In this document: piece by piece, positions 12,131 to 24,660 of the stretch
Layout of the letters: every line of letters begins with the position of its first letter
How positions within the stretch are numbered: position 1 is the first letter of the stretch
Assembly (NCBI GenBank): GCA_942159475.1
Contig: OW804098.1
Location: forward strand, 111,792,620-111,856,619
Origin: Sthenelais limicola
Lineage: Eukaryota; Annelida; Polychaeta; Phyllodocida; Sigalionidae
Length of the DNA: 64,000 nt
Direction of reading: 5' to 3'
Program-made: the position numbers and the translations under genes
Notes under the pieces: generated by a model
The model's input: only the letters and a program-made list of their open reading frames with translations
What the model was told of the DNA's origin: nothing
Database searches by the model: none

Positions 12131-13590
12131 AAAAACATGATGTTATCATATTATTTTGTATATTAGGGATGACTGAAGTTTACTTCAATTCACTATTGAT
12201 TTTAAGGGGGAAAACTTATCGTAATACATGTTCAGCTGTCTAACTTTTTTTTTATAGTTCAATGACCCCCTATTCTTTTTAACTGGGAGGGTAGACTAAC
12301 ATGTCAGCTATGTTTATCTAGATTTTAAAGAAAATTGCATGATTCAATCATATGCTATTTGGCCAAATTCCGGAAATACTGGTTTTCCACAGGCTTCTAC
12401 AATGAACATAACAACATTTCAGCTGTCCCTGAAAAAAAACCTAAATCAATGAAATTATACTTTTTCATGGATTAGTACAAGCACAAGCATTGGACCTGTC
12501 CTTTGGATGGATCAGTAAAGGTATGCCAAATCACATCTCATTTGCAATAATATTAATAATATTAACTATAACAAGGAGGGGGAAGAAAGGGAGAGGAAGG
12601 GGGAAAGCAAGAGCAGTAGGGGTAGGGAGAGGAAGTGCTCGAGGATGGGATAGCAGAAGGCAAGGGGAAGGGGTGCATAGACCAAGAGAAGTTGGTAGGA
12701 TGGAGCGGCCTAAACAGGGGCAAGACATGGTAGAGATGGAGTGAGGCGGACAGACAGACATGGTAGAGATGGAGTGAGGCGGGTGGTAAGGGTGTATTTG
12801 AGGGAGAAAATGGGGTGAGAGGGAGGGGTAGAATTCAAATAAACAATGGCAACAAACAATGGCGGTTTGAATTCGAATTTCATGATATAGATGGGTCAGA
12901 TTCTCAGAAAATGTACAATTCGCCTTCACCAATCCTCTCAAATCACTCACATATAGGACAAAAATGAGCTTCAAAATGCAGTTTAACATAACAAAACTGA
13001 TACTTTAAATCAATGCGATACCAAATATACTCAGATATACCCGAAATTCATCATTTTTTTTAGCAGAACATTAGCAGAATAATATGTGGAGCTTCCAATT
13101 GTACATTTTCTGAAAATCTGACCCATATAGTTCTACTGCTGGCTGCACATATTGTGATGCAATAGTTCCATACAAATCAAGATGAGTCAAGATGGCAGAT
13201 GTGCAAATCCCCTATTAGAGGCAAAAAAGAGATAGTTGAAGAAGAAACCCCAACTCAAAATATTTTGACTATGCCTAATTTTTGTGAGTGATTAATTTTT
13301 ACAAAAACCTGTTGTTATGGGCCTATGATTATTTAGGTGAATGGCATTCCTCGGCATGCATGATGATGTAATGACAGAGACTCTGCTTTGCAATCTTGTT
13401 GGACAGATTATGAATTATTAGTTCTGAGCTATTATTATTGTTATTTATCATTAACTTTATTTCCAGAACAACAGATATATGATAAGAATATCTACAGTTG
13501 GAAAAAGGTGATAACATATGCTACAGCAGTTCTTCTGGCTACCCCTATATTGTCTATGTCTATGGTAACCGTTAATAAACATATCAAGGT
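12131..13590. other. Upstream flank of gene A, no gene seen
   Basis: Contains a purine-rich tract at 12570-12840 (shared with 40160-40400 in B) and one TGGGTCAG MITE. No signal-peptide exon with a donor of the right phase was found. Confidence 0.6.
12892..13125. mobile_element. TGGGTCAG MITE, copy upstream of gene A
   Basis: Ends TGGGTCAGATTCTCAG and CTGAAAATCTGACCCA. Shared with the gene B copy at 40460. Confidence 0.75.
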
Positions 13591-13689
13591 GTGGCGGCGG
13601 CAAGCTGGTGCCTTGCGAATGTAATTAAGATATGTTTAGGCCATTTTGTTTTTTTATTATTAAATAAAAACAATATCTTTCCTACTGAC

Positions 13690-14780
13690 CTACTGATCTA
13701 CTTGACTGATTGTAATAGATACGGTGGAGGAAACATATTGAGATTAGGCAAACTACAAGTTATTCAAAACTCAGCCATTAGGATTATTAAGAGACTTGAC
13801 AAAAGAGAGAACACAGATCAAGCTCACAAAGACTTAGGTCTTTCAAAACTAGAACATAGAAGAAATATCCATCTCCTAGAAATAGGTTATAAAATGGCTC
13901 AGAGTAAAGAGAACTTAGATGGTAGAAATCTCAATCTTAGAAGTCTAGTGAACGGGAGAAACCTTAAAACGTTAACTCCCAAAATGGAAATGGTTAAGAA
14001 GTCATTTGTATATACAATCCCTAAATTATGGAACAGTTTGGCCCCAAGGCACCAATGCTATGCAACAATTGAAGAATTTAAAAGATACCTTAAAAAAGAA
14101 TACGACCCAGGTTAGGTCACTTATAAAAGTATTAAGGATACGATGGTTTAACGGAATAAAAGGAAAAAATCAGAGTTTGCACCCATAGCACTTGGAAGAA
14201 ATTGTAATATGACTCTGTAAATCCGTTTTCTAGTATATATACTGAAAACACGGATAACACAAACTATAAATTGCATACTCAGAAATCGTAGGATATTTAT
14301 TATCACAGAAGTTACATGAAAAAGGTCTGGAAAAAACTCGAAAATATAAGAGAAAATGAATAGGTTGTAGAAATAAACTGGGTAGTTTGGTTATTAACAA
14401 ACTAATGTACGTGTGGTTAAGTATATAACTGCGCAGGAAGAAAATATTGATAGGAATGATAGTACAGTAAATCATCCCTCTAATGTTATGAACTTCTCTC
14501 TTAAGTAATTAAGAAGGAAGAATCCAAATAGATGACGATGTCACTAAATTGTATTAACTAGACGAATTGTTAGGAGTAAATTGTTCAAAAAACAAATTGT
14601 TAAACAATGTATAATATTGTGTAAAATTTATTATTCAATGATTATTGATGTAATATCACTATAAAGGGCAACTGGGAACACCAACTGAGTTGACAGGAAA
14701 CAACACCCTTTTTCTCTGTAAAGTTTGTAATTATATGTGATGAAAAGAGAAATAAAAATTCTTATATATATATATATAGA
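13690..14780 (+). mobile_element. 5'-truncated non-LTR retrotransposon, reverse transcriptase C-terminal end
   Basis: The reading frame to 14115 encodes LRLGKLQVIQNSAIRIIKRL, HKDLGLSKLEHRR and FVYTIPKLWNSLAP. This is the typical C-terminal part of CR1/Jockey-type retroelement polymerases, after the catalytic domain. A 3' untranslated part ends in a TA-rich tail near 14,780. It sits between TTTCCTACTGACCTACT and TTTGCCATG, which are adjacent at about 0.53 kb. It occupies the place where a signal exon for gene A would be expected. Confidence 0.7.
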
Positions 14781-15344
14781 TGTTCTGTTTTCATGGATAT
14801 TGAGAATTATGATATGAGTGTTTTGCCATGTTTTTCGCTAAACTAATTGAGGAAACAATTACTGAATTGACTGGTGCTATATTGAGGATTCATGATTTTG
14901 ATTTGTGGGCTGACACAACCAAGTTTTTGTCTAAATTGTGAATGCTCTGATTAAATTGCTCTGTAGTTGTATGATAATTCTTAGAAAATTGAGGTATTTT
15001 TTGGACTACCAACTTTGCAGCTGACCCCAAATTGGTAGGGAAACTACTAATGTATGGAGACAACTCTAAATGGAATGAGGCAAGAAGTGATAAATACCTC
15101 CTTAGTTGTTATGGAAAATCCAATAATGACTAGTGTCTATAGGTCTACTACATATATTGGTCATAGAAGTATAAACCATCTCAAAGATCAAAAGCTTTTT
15201 GAGTTCCCAGCTCTTGTCTGTCCTCTGCCAAAGGAAAGTGTTATGACATGGCATGACAATGAATGTTAACCATTCTGTTTATTCAAGCTCCTTTGGTCCA
15301 TGTTTGGGACACAACCAGGGCAGTGTCAGGCCAGTTGCCTCCCG

Positions 15345-15505
15345 GTCTTAAGCCCCTCTGACTTAAGCGCCCCTGACTTAAGCCCTCTGGTGTTAAGCCC
15401 CCGGCCAAAAGCCCCCTAGGCCAACCCCGGCCCCCACCCAAAAGCCCCCTGTTGGGAAACCCCCTAGATTGAAGCCCCCTAAGCCATAAGCCCCCCCCCC
15501 TGCCC
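15345..15505. repeat. TTAAGCCCCC minisatellite, duplicate
   Basis: Same array as at 1.0 kb with several substitutions. Confidence 0.7.
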
Positions 15506-16275
15506 TATATGCATAATAGGCCCCCTACACTGATGCATTAGAATGCAAAATATGATGATATTGGTGTTGTGCATAACATTGAAAATACTGAATATTGAAA
15601 AATTAATATCTTTAACGACTTATTAACTTGCCTGCAATGAAACAGGTGAAACAAATAAATCCTTTATACAAAACGATCCCAAATGATAACCATGTCTTAA
15701 AAAGGACCTGTTATTATTATGGATGCTACTTACATATTGTATTTACCAATGACATCAGAGCCATAACCAACAGTTGTCTCAGCAGAAAAGAGGCCATGTT
15801 TTCCTCTTTAAGATCCATTAATCCACAAACAACTGAGCTTCTTCAACATAGGTTACTTGATTCATGTTAAATCACTTACTATGATCGCCAAGGGATATCT
15901 TCCTTTCCTCTACCACAGGAAGACGCACTAATGACTTTGCTTCTGCATGTATACTTTAACTGCAACTGTTGTTGTTTTTTCTGAATATGTTCCAGTTAAG
16001 CATCTTTCCTTGTCAAACTGATGTGTTTTCATGCAGAGGGTAAACACTAAACATACTCCAAGCATTAACCTATAACATTGTATGTTATACCTTCATAAAA
16101 AGATTTGATCCCTTTCAATTAACTAGGAAAACCTGGTAAATAAATATGACGTATGGGTACAGATAGAAGTAGCAACCATGTTGCTCAATTACGAGAAAAA
16201 AATAAATAAAAGATTCTTGACTATTATTCGATTTGAACAAAAATGGCTTCATAAATCTTGATGAAATTCTATATG

Positions 16276-19200
16276 CCCTATGTGCACAGATGGCGGTCAT
16301 GATGTTCCATGGGTGGTCCATGGGTGTGGATATCTAGGCTCCAGCTATAAGTAGCCGCCCGTCCACACCTGTGGACACCCCTCTAACCCCTTGAGACTGG
16401 ACAAGCGAGCTTGTCCATTAGAGGCTTCATGTAGCCACCTTATTTTCATTGGAGAAAAAAAACATTTTAACCCAGAATATACACTGTATTGGCACCACTA
16501 AAAATCGCTTATGTAAATTTGCTGTATCTGAGGCTACTATGACAATGATTTTTATTATATATTTGTATATGAATGATTAGAAACAAATTCTGGGATAACA
16601 GTGGTTACATGAAGCGTTCCTTTCCAGGCTTCACAAAGCCTGTTATTTCAGGCTAACTGTACACATGTTTGGCACCGGAAATGATTAATCATGTGACCTA
16701 ATGTATATTTTCAAAAATCAATGTGAAAATGGAACCTATTGACGATGCACAAGACTGCACATTATTAGGGAATCTTTTGTTCATATATGTGGTGAGTATC
16801 TTCCTTTTGTCTATTTAGTTTTGTAAGAGATATGGGGAATGAATGAGCTAAAAATGTACATGTTCTATGGCATAGACACTTCACAATCGCCTGTCTTGCG
16901 ACCCCTGGTGCTACCCCTGCCACCCCTGAAGGGGGGAGGGACGGGAGAGGTTGATGGTGTTACCCCTGCCGCCCCTGAAGGGGGAGGAACGGGCGAGGTG
17001 GGAGGTGTTACCCCTGCTGCCCCAGGGGCATAACACTGTAACCTCAAGGTATGATTAATAATTGTATTCATTATTCTGTTACTGAGCGTTTCTCCTGACC
17101 ATGTGGGATCATAGACATGATCAATACATCGCCGATTATCATTGATAAGAATAAGGTTTTTTAGAAAAAATAAAATTCATTGAATCTTTCTACAAGGGAT
17201 TATTTATATCTGTTGAATCTCTATAGCAGGGATTATCAGCAAGTTTGGGAAGTCTGTGTAAATACCAATTGGGTTAATTATTAGCGCTAAACTTACCTGA
17301 ATTATTAGCCCTAAACCTACATCAAAATAGGGTAATGTCATGATGCATACACCCCTGTCTCTGTAGGTTGGGCCTATTATATTCCGTTTGTATTCCCAAT
17401 TGTATGGGTGCTCCATTGCACACATAATTAATTGCAAAAAATAATCCTAGACTGAAGAAAGGGGCGTCAATACTCTAGTAGGATTTAAGACTTTCTAACA
17501 CCCGTTTCTAGGTTTCACATTAGCTTTGTAAGGTGTCAAAAAGATACCAGCCCCTGCCCCGTCCCCTGCCCCTCAATGCATGCCTCAATGGTTGAGCGAA
17601 AGTGTCAGTATAGGTGTTAAGTACACAATGCCACAGCTATATTAAGCTGTTAAACTTAGATATAAATTCTTTCTTTTACAAAATTATTACGTTATAATGG
17701 AGACATAGCCTGCCATTCCTGTAGATGGGTAGAATGGGTATTCATGAATAAAGGTAAAGGTATTTGCTTGTCCATGCGTTGATAAATGTGCATGACTTGA
17801 TTATTTATGTGTTATTATAAGCATATGGTCGATTCTCACTAAATGTCGTCAAATGGGCCTTTTTCTCTCATATGGCCATAATTTGTAATATGTAATTCAA
17901 AAACTAATATGGATGTGACAAAATGATCGGACTTGAGCAGAGGAACATGTGGGTATATACTTTTCACTATCTTCAATGTATATTTACGCTGCTGGATGCC
18001 TTAAAATGCCATTTTGTAGGCATTTTAAAGAAAATAGATATGAAAATCAAATTTTGAACATCAATATTCCTGAGATATCATGTAAATTCAAATTAAAGCA
18101 AATACTACATGAAAGTATAGACAGGCTCCTTTTTTATGAATGAAAAAAAAATCAAGCTGGTACATTTGCTATTTTTCCAGAGTCATTTTTCACTTTGTGT
18201 AATTAAAACGTCATTGAGCGATACCACAATCATGAGGTATGCTAGTGACCAATGGAATTAAATTCAATGAGTTCTTGATACTGGTAACATAGCTCAACAC
18301 ATCTATTATTAATTGGTATATTTAATATTTGCCTAACTGGAGAAGCCTTATGACAACATGCCTTTTAATAATATAAAGGGCTTTTGGTGTAGTTTTGGCA
18401 TCATTGAGCGATACATCTTTATTGATGCATAACTTATTTGCATGTTAATATTGATAAGTGACAATATATACACATGTAGCCTATTTCAATCTCTATTGTT
18501 TTAGATATATTTTTGTACATAATTCCCATCATGTATGAAGCTTCTAGGAAAAAATCATCAAGCAATACAGTCATTGAGCGATACATATGGTATGATATGT
18601 ATGCAGTTAATCCATGAGAAAAACAAAATGCACAAGTCTGTATGTATGCATTTCAAGTTACATCAATTCCGGACATACTTATGGCTAAATTCACTATAAT
18701 AGTCTTAGAATTTCTGCTTAATGTTAATTATGCATGATTCTAGATGGTATGAAACCAGCAAAAACGTCATTGAGCGATACCACTTCTTTGTTTCATTATA
18801 CCCTAGGTATATCATGTATATATTTAGGTTATAATATTTTGTCTCTTTGAAAGCAGATTACACCATTATTCAAATAGTAAAACCACATCTAAATTCAATA
18901 TTTGCCTTTAATTCCATGGTTTCAATTCACCCTGTATCGCTTGATTTTTATTAGATGATGATGCAAATAATTCAGGCCTCAATATACAAGGTAGTTTTCA
19001 ATATTAGTGTTCCCAACTTTGAACATATCAAGTATAGTACTATAACTATAAATAGATAAAATATTTAAGGATTCAGGTATATTTAATTTTTACACCAATT
19101 TTGTTACCCATATCAACCAATTGACGACGTTTTGCGAGAATCAACCATATATTTATATCATTATATTGCAGAGGTCTTCAAGCGGTATTACCCAGGGCAG

Positions 19201-19887
19201 ATACAGAACAATGCAGAAGAACAATCAAGCGTCCAAGAAATAGTCATTGATGAATCTTGACCTTGTAATCATTTTTATTTTCATTATTCATGGTAGACTG
19301 AAATAAATTAAATTGCTAAATACAGGTGACAAATGCCTGTATACAATGAGCATAGGCCTATTTATCATCCCAGTATTTCGGGTTTCTTCTATATGACAGA
19401 CAATCATAAGTAGTACTGTTGTATTATATTTATTTCATTCATATATATACTCCTGTGATTTATTGTTTGTTTATAGAGTGTTTATATGTATGGTATATAT
19501 TGTATATTGTTATCAAATGCAATAAAGAGGAATACAAAACATTATTTCTGTATTATCTTCTTTTTTCATCATATTAATCCCATGCCAGTACCACTCGATA
19601 CATATTTTAAATGGCCATAAGAGGAAGACGAATACCTATTCCTCACCCCTAACCCCCACCCCCGAAGCTGTATTAATTGTTCAAAGGACGGCTATGGACG
19701 GCTACATGTAGCGTCATGGACGGCTACATGTAGCCGTCTATGACACTACTTGTAGCCGGCTATGGGTGGCTACAGTAACACACCTGTAGCTGCGCAACTG
19801 GTTACGTTTGGCCAGGGTGAAAGATGGCTGTGGGAGGCTACAGCAAGCCACCTTTGGTAAGCTAACCACTGGCTTGTGCACATAGGG
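16276..19887 (+). mobile_element. 3.6 kb DNA transposon with TG target duplication
   Basis: Terminal inverted repeats CCCTATGTGCACA at 16276-16288 and TGTGCACATAGGG at 19875-19887, flanked by TG on both sides. The matching site in the duplicate near 1.93 kb is empty and has one TG, which shows insertion. Subterminal GC-rich motifs (GGACGGCTACATGTAGC types) sit at 16.34-16.45 and 19.69-19.80 kb. Weak gene parts on the plus strand: ATG at 16729 with donor at 16791 (MEPIDDAQDCTLLGN), a 48-bp minisatellite that could code GGGTGEV repeats at 16.9-17.03 kb, and a last-exon-like piece at 19172-19260 (VFKRYYPGQIQNN to IDES and stop) followed by AATAAA. No transposase motif is seen, so it may be non-autonomous. 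Superfamily not assigned. Confidence 0.8.
18211..18780 (+). repeat. Four copies of TCATTGAGCGATAC
   Basis: Exact 14-mers at 18211, 18401, 18571 and 18767, spaced 170-196 bp, in otherwise unrelated AT-rich sequence inside the 3.6 kb element. An inverted partial match (TGTATCGCTTGA) is at about 18,936. Function unknown; transposase or host-factor binding sites are one idea. Confidence 0.75.
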
Positions 19888-21314
19888 TGGCTGCAGCTAT
19901 CATAGTTACTAACTGACAAGAAAAAAATCAGCCTGAACATTCTGGCTGAATTTTTTATATTAAGACTTAATTATGAGAACAATAGTTAAAAATTGGAAAA
20001 TACTTAACAAATATTCATTTCATATGGAGCAGCTTTAACAATCATTAAAAAATCAAAATTTGATATATACACAGACACTAGTACATGCAAAACGAGCATG
20101 ATTAATGTTTCATGTCTAGTAAGTTGTCATCCATCCAACACATTTCCATAGCTGAATCTAGCTGAACCTATCTAGGGGAGGAGGAGGATTGGGAGGTAGT
20201 GACGGGAGGAGGAAGGGGGCAGTCCCGTCCCCACTTCACCCTGAGGCCGGTCCCCTATCCCCTACAGACACCTGTGATCTTACGCAAAATCAGAGCTATA
20301 TATGTATGTATATGTATAGCTCTGGCAAAATAAACAAGCAATATTACTGTTTCCTCTAATCCTCCTGAAGCTAATCGGGTTGAATAAAGTACATTAGCAC
20401 TTTTCAGCCTTAAATTTGCAAAAATAAACGGCCAATTTTTCTTTTCAAAAAGTATTTTTTACATGCTTTCGCTGACCGGAAATGAAAAAAAAGTGGGGAA
20501 AGTTGCAACCGGCTACTACCGCTGAGGGTTGGTTACAATCATCACTACTGTGTCACCTTAATACCTTTCTAAATATCTATTGAGCTAATCATGATATTAT
20601 AATATATATAGATTAGTTTGGTCTAAACTCACATCATTATTCTTTATGCACACAACAGGCTTGATAGCTTAGATCCCTTGTCACTACACGAATAGTGTAC
20701 ACAAAAGGTGGTTGATATTTTGTTTTGAATAGCCATTTTGTGCCTTATTCAAGCCAATAATTTCTGAAGCGTGCCATCTTATTGGGTAATCAGTGTCACA
20801 TGACATAAACTCCACCTTACCCCTTGTCACCTGTTTTATACAATGTTTATGGTTAATCCTCTCCCTATAACACATTAGACATAATTATTATAGTCTTTGC
20901 TAGCAGTTTACAAGTTTAAACACTATCACACAAACTGCCTCCAGTGACCTCAAATACAGTGATCTAGAATCAACTATAGAAATCCCCGTCATGCACTGAT
21001 TCACACTGTATCGTGATCTCCACTCTAACACCTGTTAGGAGGGATTTCCCATGTATGGTTCAGTTCACAGAAATGTGTACATTGGAGTAAAAGCTACCGT
21101 ATTAAATAGTTAAAGTAACAAAATCTAATTTTCTTATCTGAGGGCGAACCATTTGGCAACCTTTCCTCAACAATATGAATGACATTTGAAATCGCTATTT
21201 TATACCTTTGTATAACAAACTAATTTCAACTGAATCATATGAAAACTGTTTTCCCTCTTTAAGCTTGTCTTGATTCATTGTACATGATTAGTTTTGTCAT
21301 GGCAAGAGAACATA

Positions 21315-21551
21315 TGGGTCAGATTTTCAGAAAATGGACAATTCAGTTTCACCAATCCTCTCAAATAACCCAAATTTCAGACGAAAACGAAGTTCAAAAT
21401 ACAGTTCAACCTAACCAAACAGATTGCTAGAATCAATGCAATGCCTAATATACTCGAATTTACCTAGTATTGGCCAAATTGCAGTCTAATTTAGCAGAAT
21501 TTACTAAATGAGTATATCTGCCAATTGTACATTTTCTGAAAATCAAACCCA
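21315..21551. mobile_element. TGGGTCAG MITE, spacer copy
   Basis: Duplicate of the copy at 3293, without the TA microsatellite. Confidence 0.75.
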
Positions 21552-21604
21552 TATCAGTCTATTCATTTATATTATTGTGAACATAAGAAATTATGCCAGG
21601 AGCT

Positions 21605-21656
21605 ATATTTTTTACTCTTCAGTATATATTAATATATACTGAAGAGTAAAAAATAT
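21605..21656. repeat. Perfect 52-bp palindrome
   Basis: Two 26-bp arms without a spacer, ATATTTTTTACTCTTCAGTA reading into its own complement. It marks one edge of a short inversion relative to the duplicate at 3.64-3.71 kb. Confidence 0.9.
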
Positions 21657-21818
21657 CCAAACAGTCAAGACAGGGAATAACAAAATGTCTTTGAGTCCGG
21701 TCTGTAAAATATGACCAATTCTTTTGGAAAGCGTTTGAGAGTAAACATTATTAGTGGTTGCATCATGGGGAAATCCTATGGTTCACTTGTGCACTATAGG
21801 TCTACTTCTTGGTTGATG

Positions 21819-22077
21819 GATGCTATACAGCTAGAGATGCCATTGCCCCTCCCTCCATGACTCACACCTGCCTGTCATTTATATTGGGCCAATCAGAGAT
21901 AAAGCCCCCACCCCCACCTCCAGGAGTAGCACGTGAGCTGCTCCTGTGAGGGTTGCTTGTGAATAAAAGATACTTTAGTTGGTAACGGAATATTACATTG
22001 TCTGGTCGTCATTCTCCTACTCGCTTATTCAACACTACCTTATACTAGCTAGATAAGATCCTGACATTATAATAATG
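21819..22077. mobile_element. 259-bp insertion, possible solo LTR
   Basis: Absent from the duplicate at about 3,836. It contains GTGAATAAAAGATAC (possible polyadenylation signal) and TTCTCCTACTCG. The latter also appears at the very start of the window. Terminal TG/CA borders are not clean, so the class is uncertain. Confidence 0.5.
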
Positions 22078-22915
22078 ACCACAGTATGGACTAAATTTAT
22101 GACAACACATCTCCCCTTTAGTAATAATGAGTATCTCAGATTTACTTCCATTCATTCTAAGGCTATTTAGGCTTCAAATACTATTTAAACAAGAAACTCA
22201 ATTCATTCTGATGCAACACTAGATATAACAACTAATGCTTCATATGCTTGTCTACATCAACTAATATGAATAACATTTCCCAATTATTTGTTTGGTTAGA
22301 TCTCTAAATCGGACAAACACACTTCATATAAAAAGCAATATCATATCTGTACTAACATGTTTTACAATTATGTAGATTTTAAAATTTGAAACCCTGAGAC
22401 GGTGAATACGTTTTAGGGATAAAATACTTTTTGATTTCATATTTTTATTCAACAGTTGTACGGATTTAGGTGAATATCGCCATGTCTACCTATTATCATG
22501 GTTTACAATTATCCCAATTCTTAAATGAAGGTTTATAAGTGTAGTGTCTATTATTCTAAATCGGTAAAGACTTGTGAATAAACAACACCAAACCCAAATT
22601 GATTAGTCCTCGCTAGCCTTTCTGTTTAATGCTACATATTTCCAACAGGTTCCTGGACCATTACCTAGTAGTTGACCTCACTTAGCAGTGGGTGTAAGGA
22701 AAAGAATACACAAGGTGAACAGGTGTGTAAATACAATAGATAGGATAAAGCAGAAAATCTGAAAAACACATGAAGTAAAAGCCACATAGCAACATCTACC
22801 GACTGTGGGAAATATCTGTCCTAAAGCAGCAAGCTGGTAAAACCAGTTCATGCCCAGCCTGGCTGACAAAAGTGAGACTTTTTTTTTTTTTTTTCCTCGC
22901 GGTGCCGATTCATAT

Positions 22916-23039
22916 GTGATTAATTTCTCGAGATTTTGTGTCTGAGGCATTTGCTTGAAAATAAACCCCGAGGCCCGGAGGGCCGAGGGGTTTATTTTCA
23001 AGCAAAAGCCGAAGACACAAAATCGAGGGAATTAATCAC
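22916..23039. repeat. Long hairpin with GAGGCC tip
   Basis: Arms GTGATTAATT...TTGCTTGAAAATAAACCCC, tip GAGGCCCGGAGGGCCGAG. It is the left end of the 1.95 kb element. Confidence 0.85.
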
Positions 23040-24072
23040 TTTAATAGCCGATTTTTGGATTCAATAACACTGTTTAAACACATATTAACAAATATTAGGC
23101 TCAAAAAAAGGTTTTAGATGTACTTACAGCATGAAGAACTCCAATAATTTAACTCCTTAACTCCAATACATAGGTTACTATTTAACATCTGACATGGAAA
23201 GGACCGAGTCAAATGCAGCCTTCATAACATCCAAATCAGGATGTTTTACACATTTTAACCCATCACATTCTAATATTTAGATTATTTTACCTATTTCTAA
23301 CCAATATCACATATGTAAACCTAATGATAACTTCAGAATGTCGTTTACGTCAGCCGCATTCTCCGTTCCAGAAACAAACGAAGCTTCCACTTTTTACAGG
23401 CAACCAAGCATCAGACTTCCGGTTTACGAATGCCGTGTCCGTGTGTCTAGGGACTTAAAAAAGAAATAAATAAAAGATTTGAATCGGTAGAAATGTTTTA
23501 AATATTGTTTTAAGCGGATAGCGAAGTTTTCCTTTATGGAAATCAAGTAATAAATGAATGGCGAGTTCAGAAACCATGTGTTTACACGCCCGCAAGTTTG
23601 CACCGCTTTAGTCGGAATCTATATGGTAATGCGACGGCTTGCCGAATGAAGCTCCAGCTATAACAGCCAATCAGAGGTGCGTATTTACTGATGTTACTTT
23701 TCAAACCGGCCGGCGTGTTTTCACAAGGATCCGCTGCTTGCTATCCAAAGCATCAGCGACTTCCGGTTTTCCAATGCCGTGTTGCGTGTGTCTAGGGACT
23801 TAAAAAAAGAAATAAATAAAAGATTTGAATCGGTAGAAATGTTTTAAATGTTGTTTTAGCCTGATAGCGAAGATTTAGTCTACGGGAATCTAGTATTCAA
23901 TGAATGGCGATTTCAGAACCCATACGTGCGACCGGAAGAGATGGGGAGATCCTTCGGCATAGCCACTCATGTGCACGTTGACTTGGCGTTGCATTGTGTA
24001 CGGTAGTCTATATAGCGCACAGAGGATTTCATTCGAAAGTGACCCACACGTCAACAAACTGAGGCTTGCACG

Positions 24073-24213
24073 ATGTCCGGCACGATGTCTACTGTGGCGG
24101 AATTGACAAATGGATTATTCCCTATTTCGTTGCTTACCACCATTCAGAAAGCAGATCATGCTAAGTACAAGGATATTTGGAACATTATCGGTGATTTTGG
24201 AGATATTGTGTAG
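24073..24213 (+). CDS. Small ORF in composite element, copy 1
   Basis: Forty-six codons from MSGTMSTVAELTNG through LFPISLLTTIQKADH and DIWNIIGDFG to TAG. A second version at 24484 shares ELTNGLFPIS and TTIQ, then carries a shift so that its DIWNIIGDFG part is in another frame. Conserved amino acids suggest a real coding piece of a transposon protein, probably truncated. I do not recognise it. Confidence 0.35.
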   Translation: MSGTMSTVAELTNGLFPISLLTTIQKADHAKYKDIWNIIGDFGDIV

Positions 24214-24483
24214 AGTTTTACATAGCCTGGGCTTGACCCCACGAGGGGAGGCAGCCATTGTATCATGAAATATCGCTCGCACGATGTCTATCGTCGTCAC
24301 GTTATGGCGAACCCTATGCCCTAAAAACTTAAAAATGGCTAATATTTCCATCGGAAACAGTGGAGGAATGACTTTAATGTGACCAGGACTTTATACACGT
24401 TCCAAACTGAACGCGGAATCGACGAAAAACAACCAAAAAACTCTAGTTAAGACCCGACCTTGAACCCTGAACCTGGAACTGTC

Positions 24484-24660
24484 ATGGCCGCTTGTGGCGA
24501 ACATGACGATGATTTGCAGGAATTGACAAATGGATTATTCCCTATTTCGTTGTTCACCACCATTCAGCAAGCGGAATATCCTTCTACAATGATATTTGGA
24601 ACATTATCGGTGATTTTGGAGCTATTGGGAGTGATATTTAGGCGACAAACAACTAGTTGA
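24484..24660 (+). pseudogene. Small ORF in composite element, copy 2
   Basis: MAACGEHDDDLQELTNG continues as LFPISLFTTIQQAEYPS. Relative to copy 1 a frame change follows: the DIWNIIGDFG sequence is present in a neighbouring frame. Confidence 0.35.

Noticed and set aside
16839..17033. GGGTGEV repeat frame in the 3.6 kb transposon as a protein gene
   Set aside because: A 48-bp GC-rich minisatellite gives repeats in several frames; kept only as a possible exon within the element.
18211..18780. The regularly spaced 14-mers as a CRISPR-like array
   Set aside because: Spacing is 170-196 bp, the repeat is only 14 bp and the host is animal DNA.
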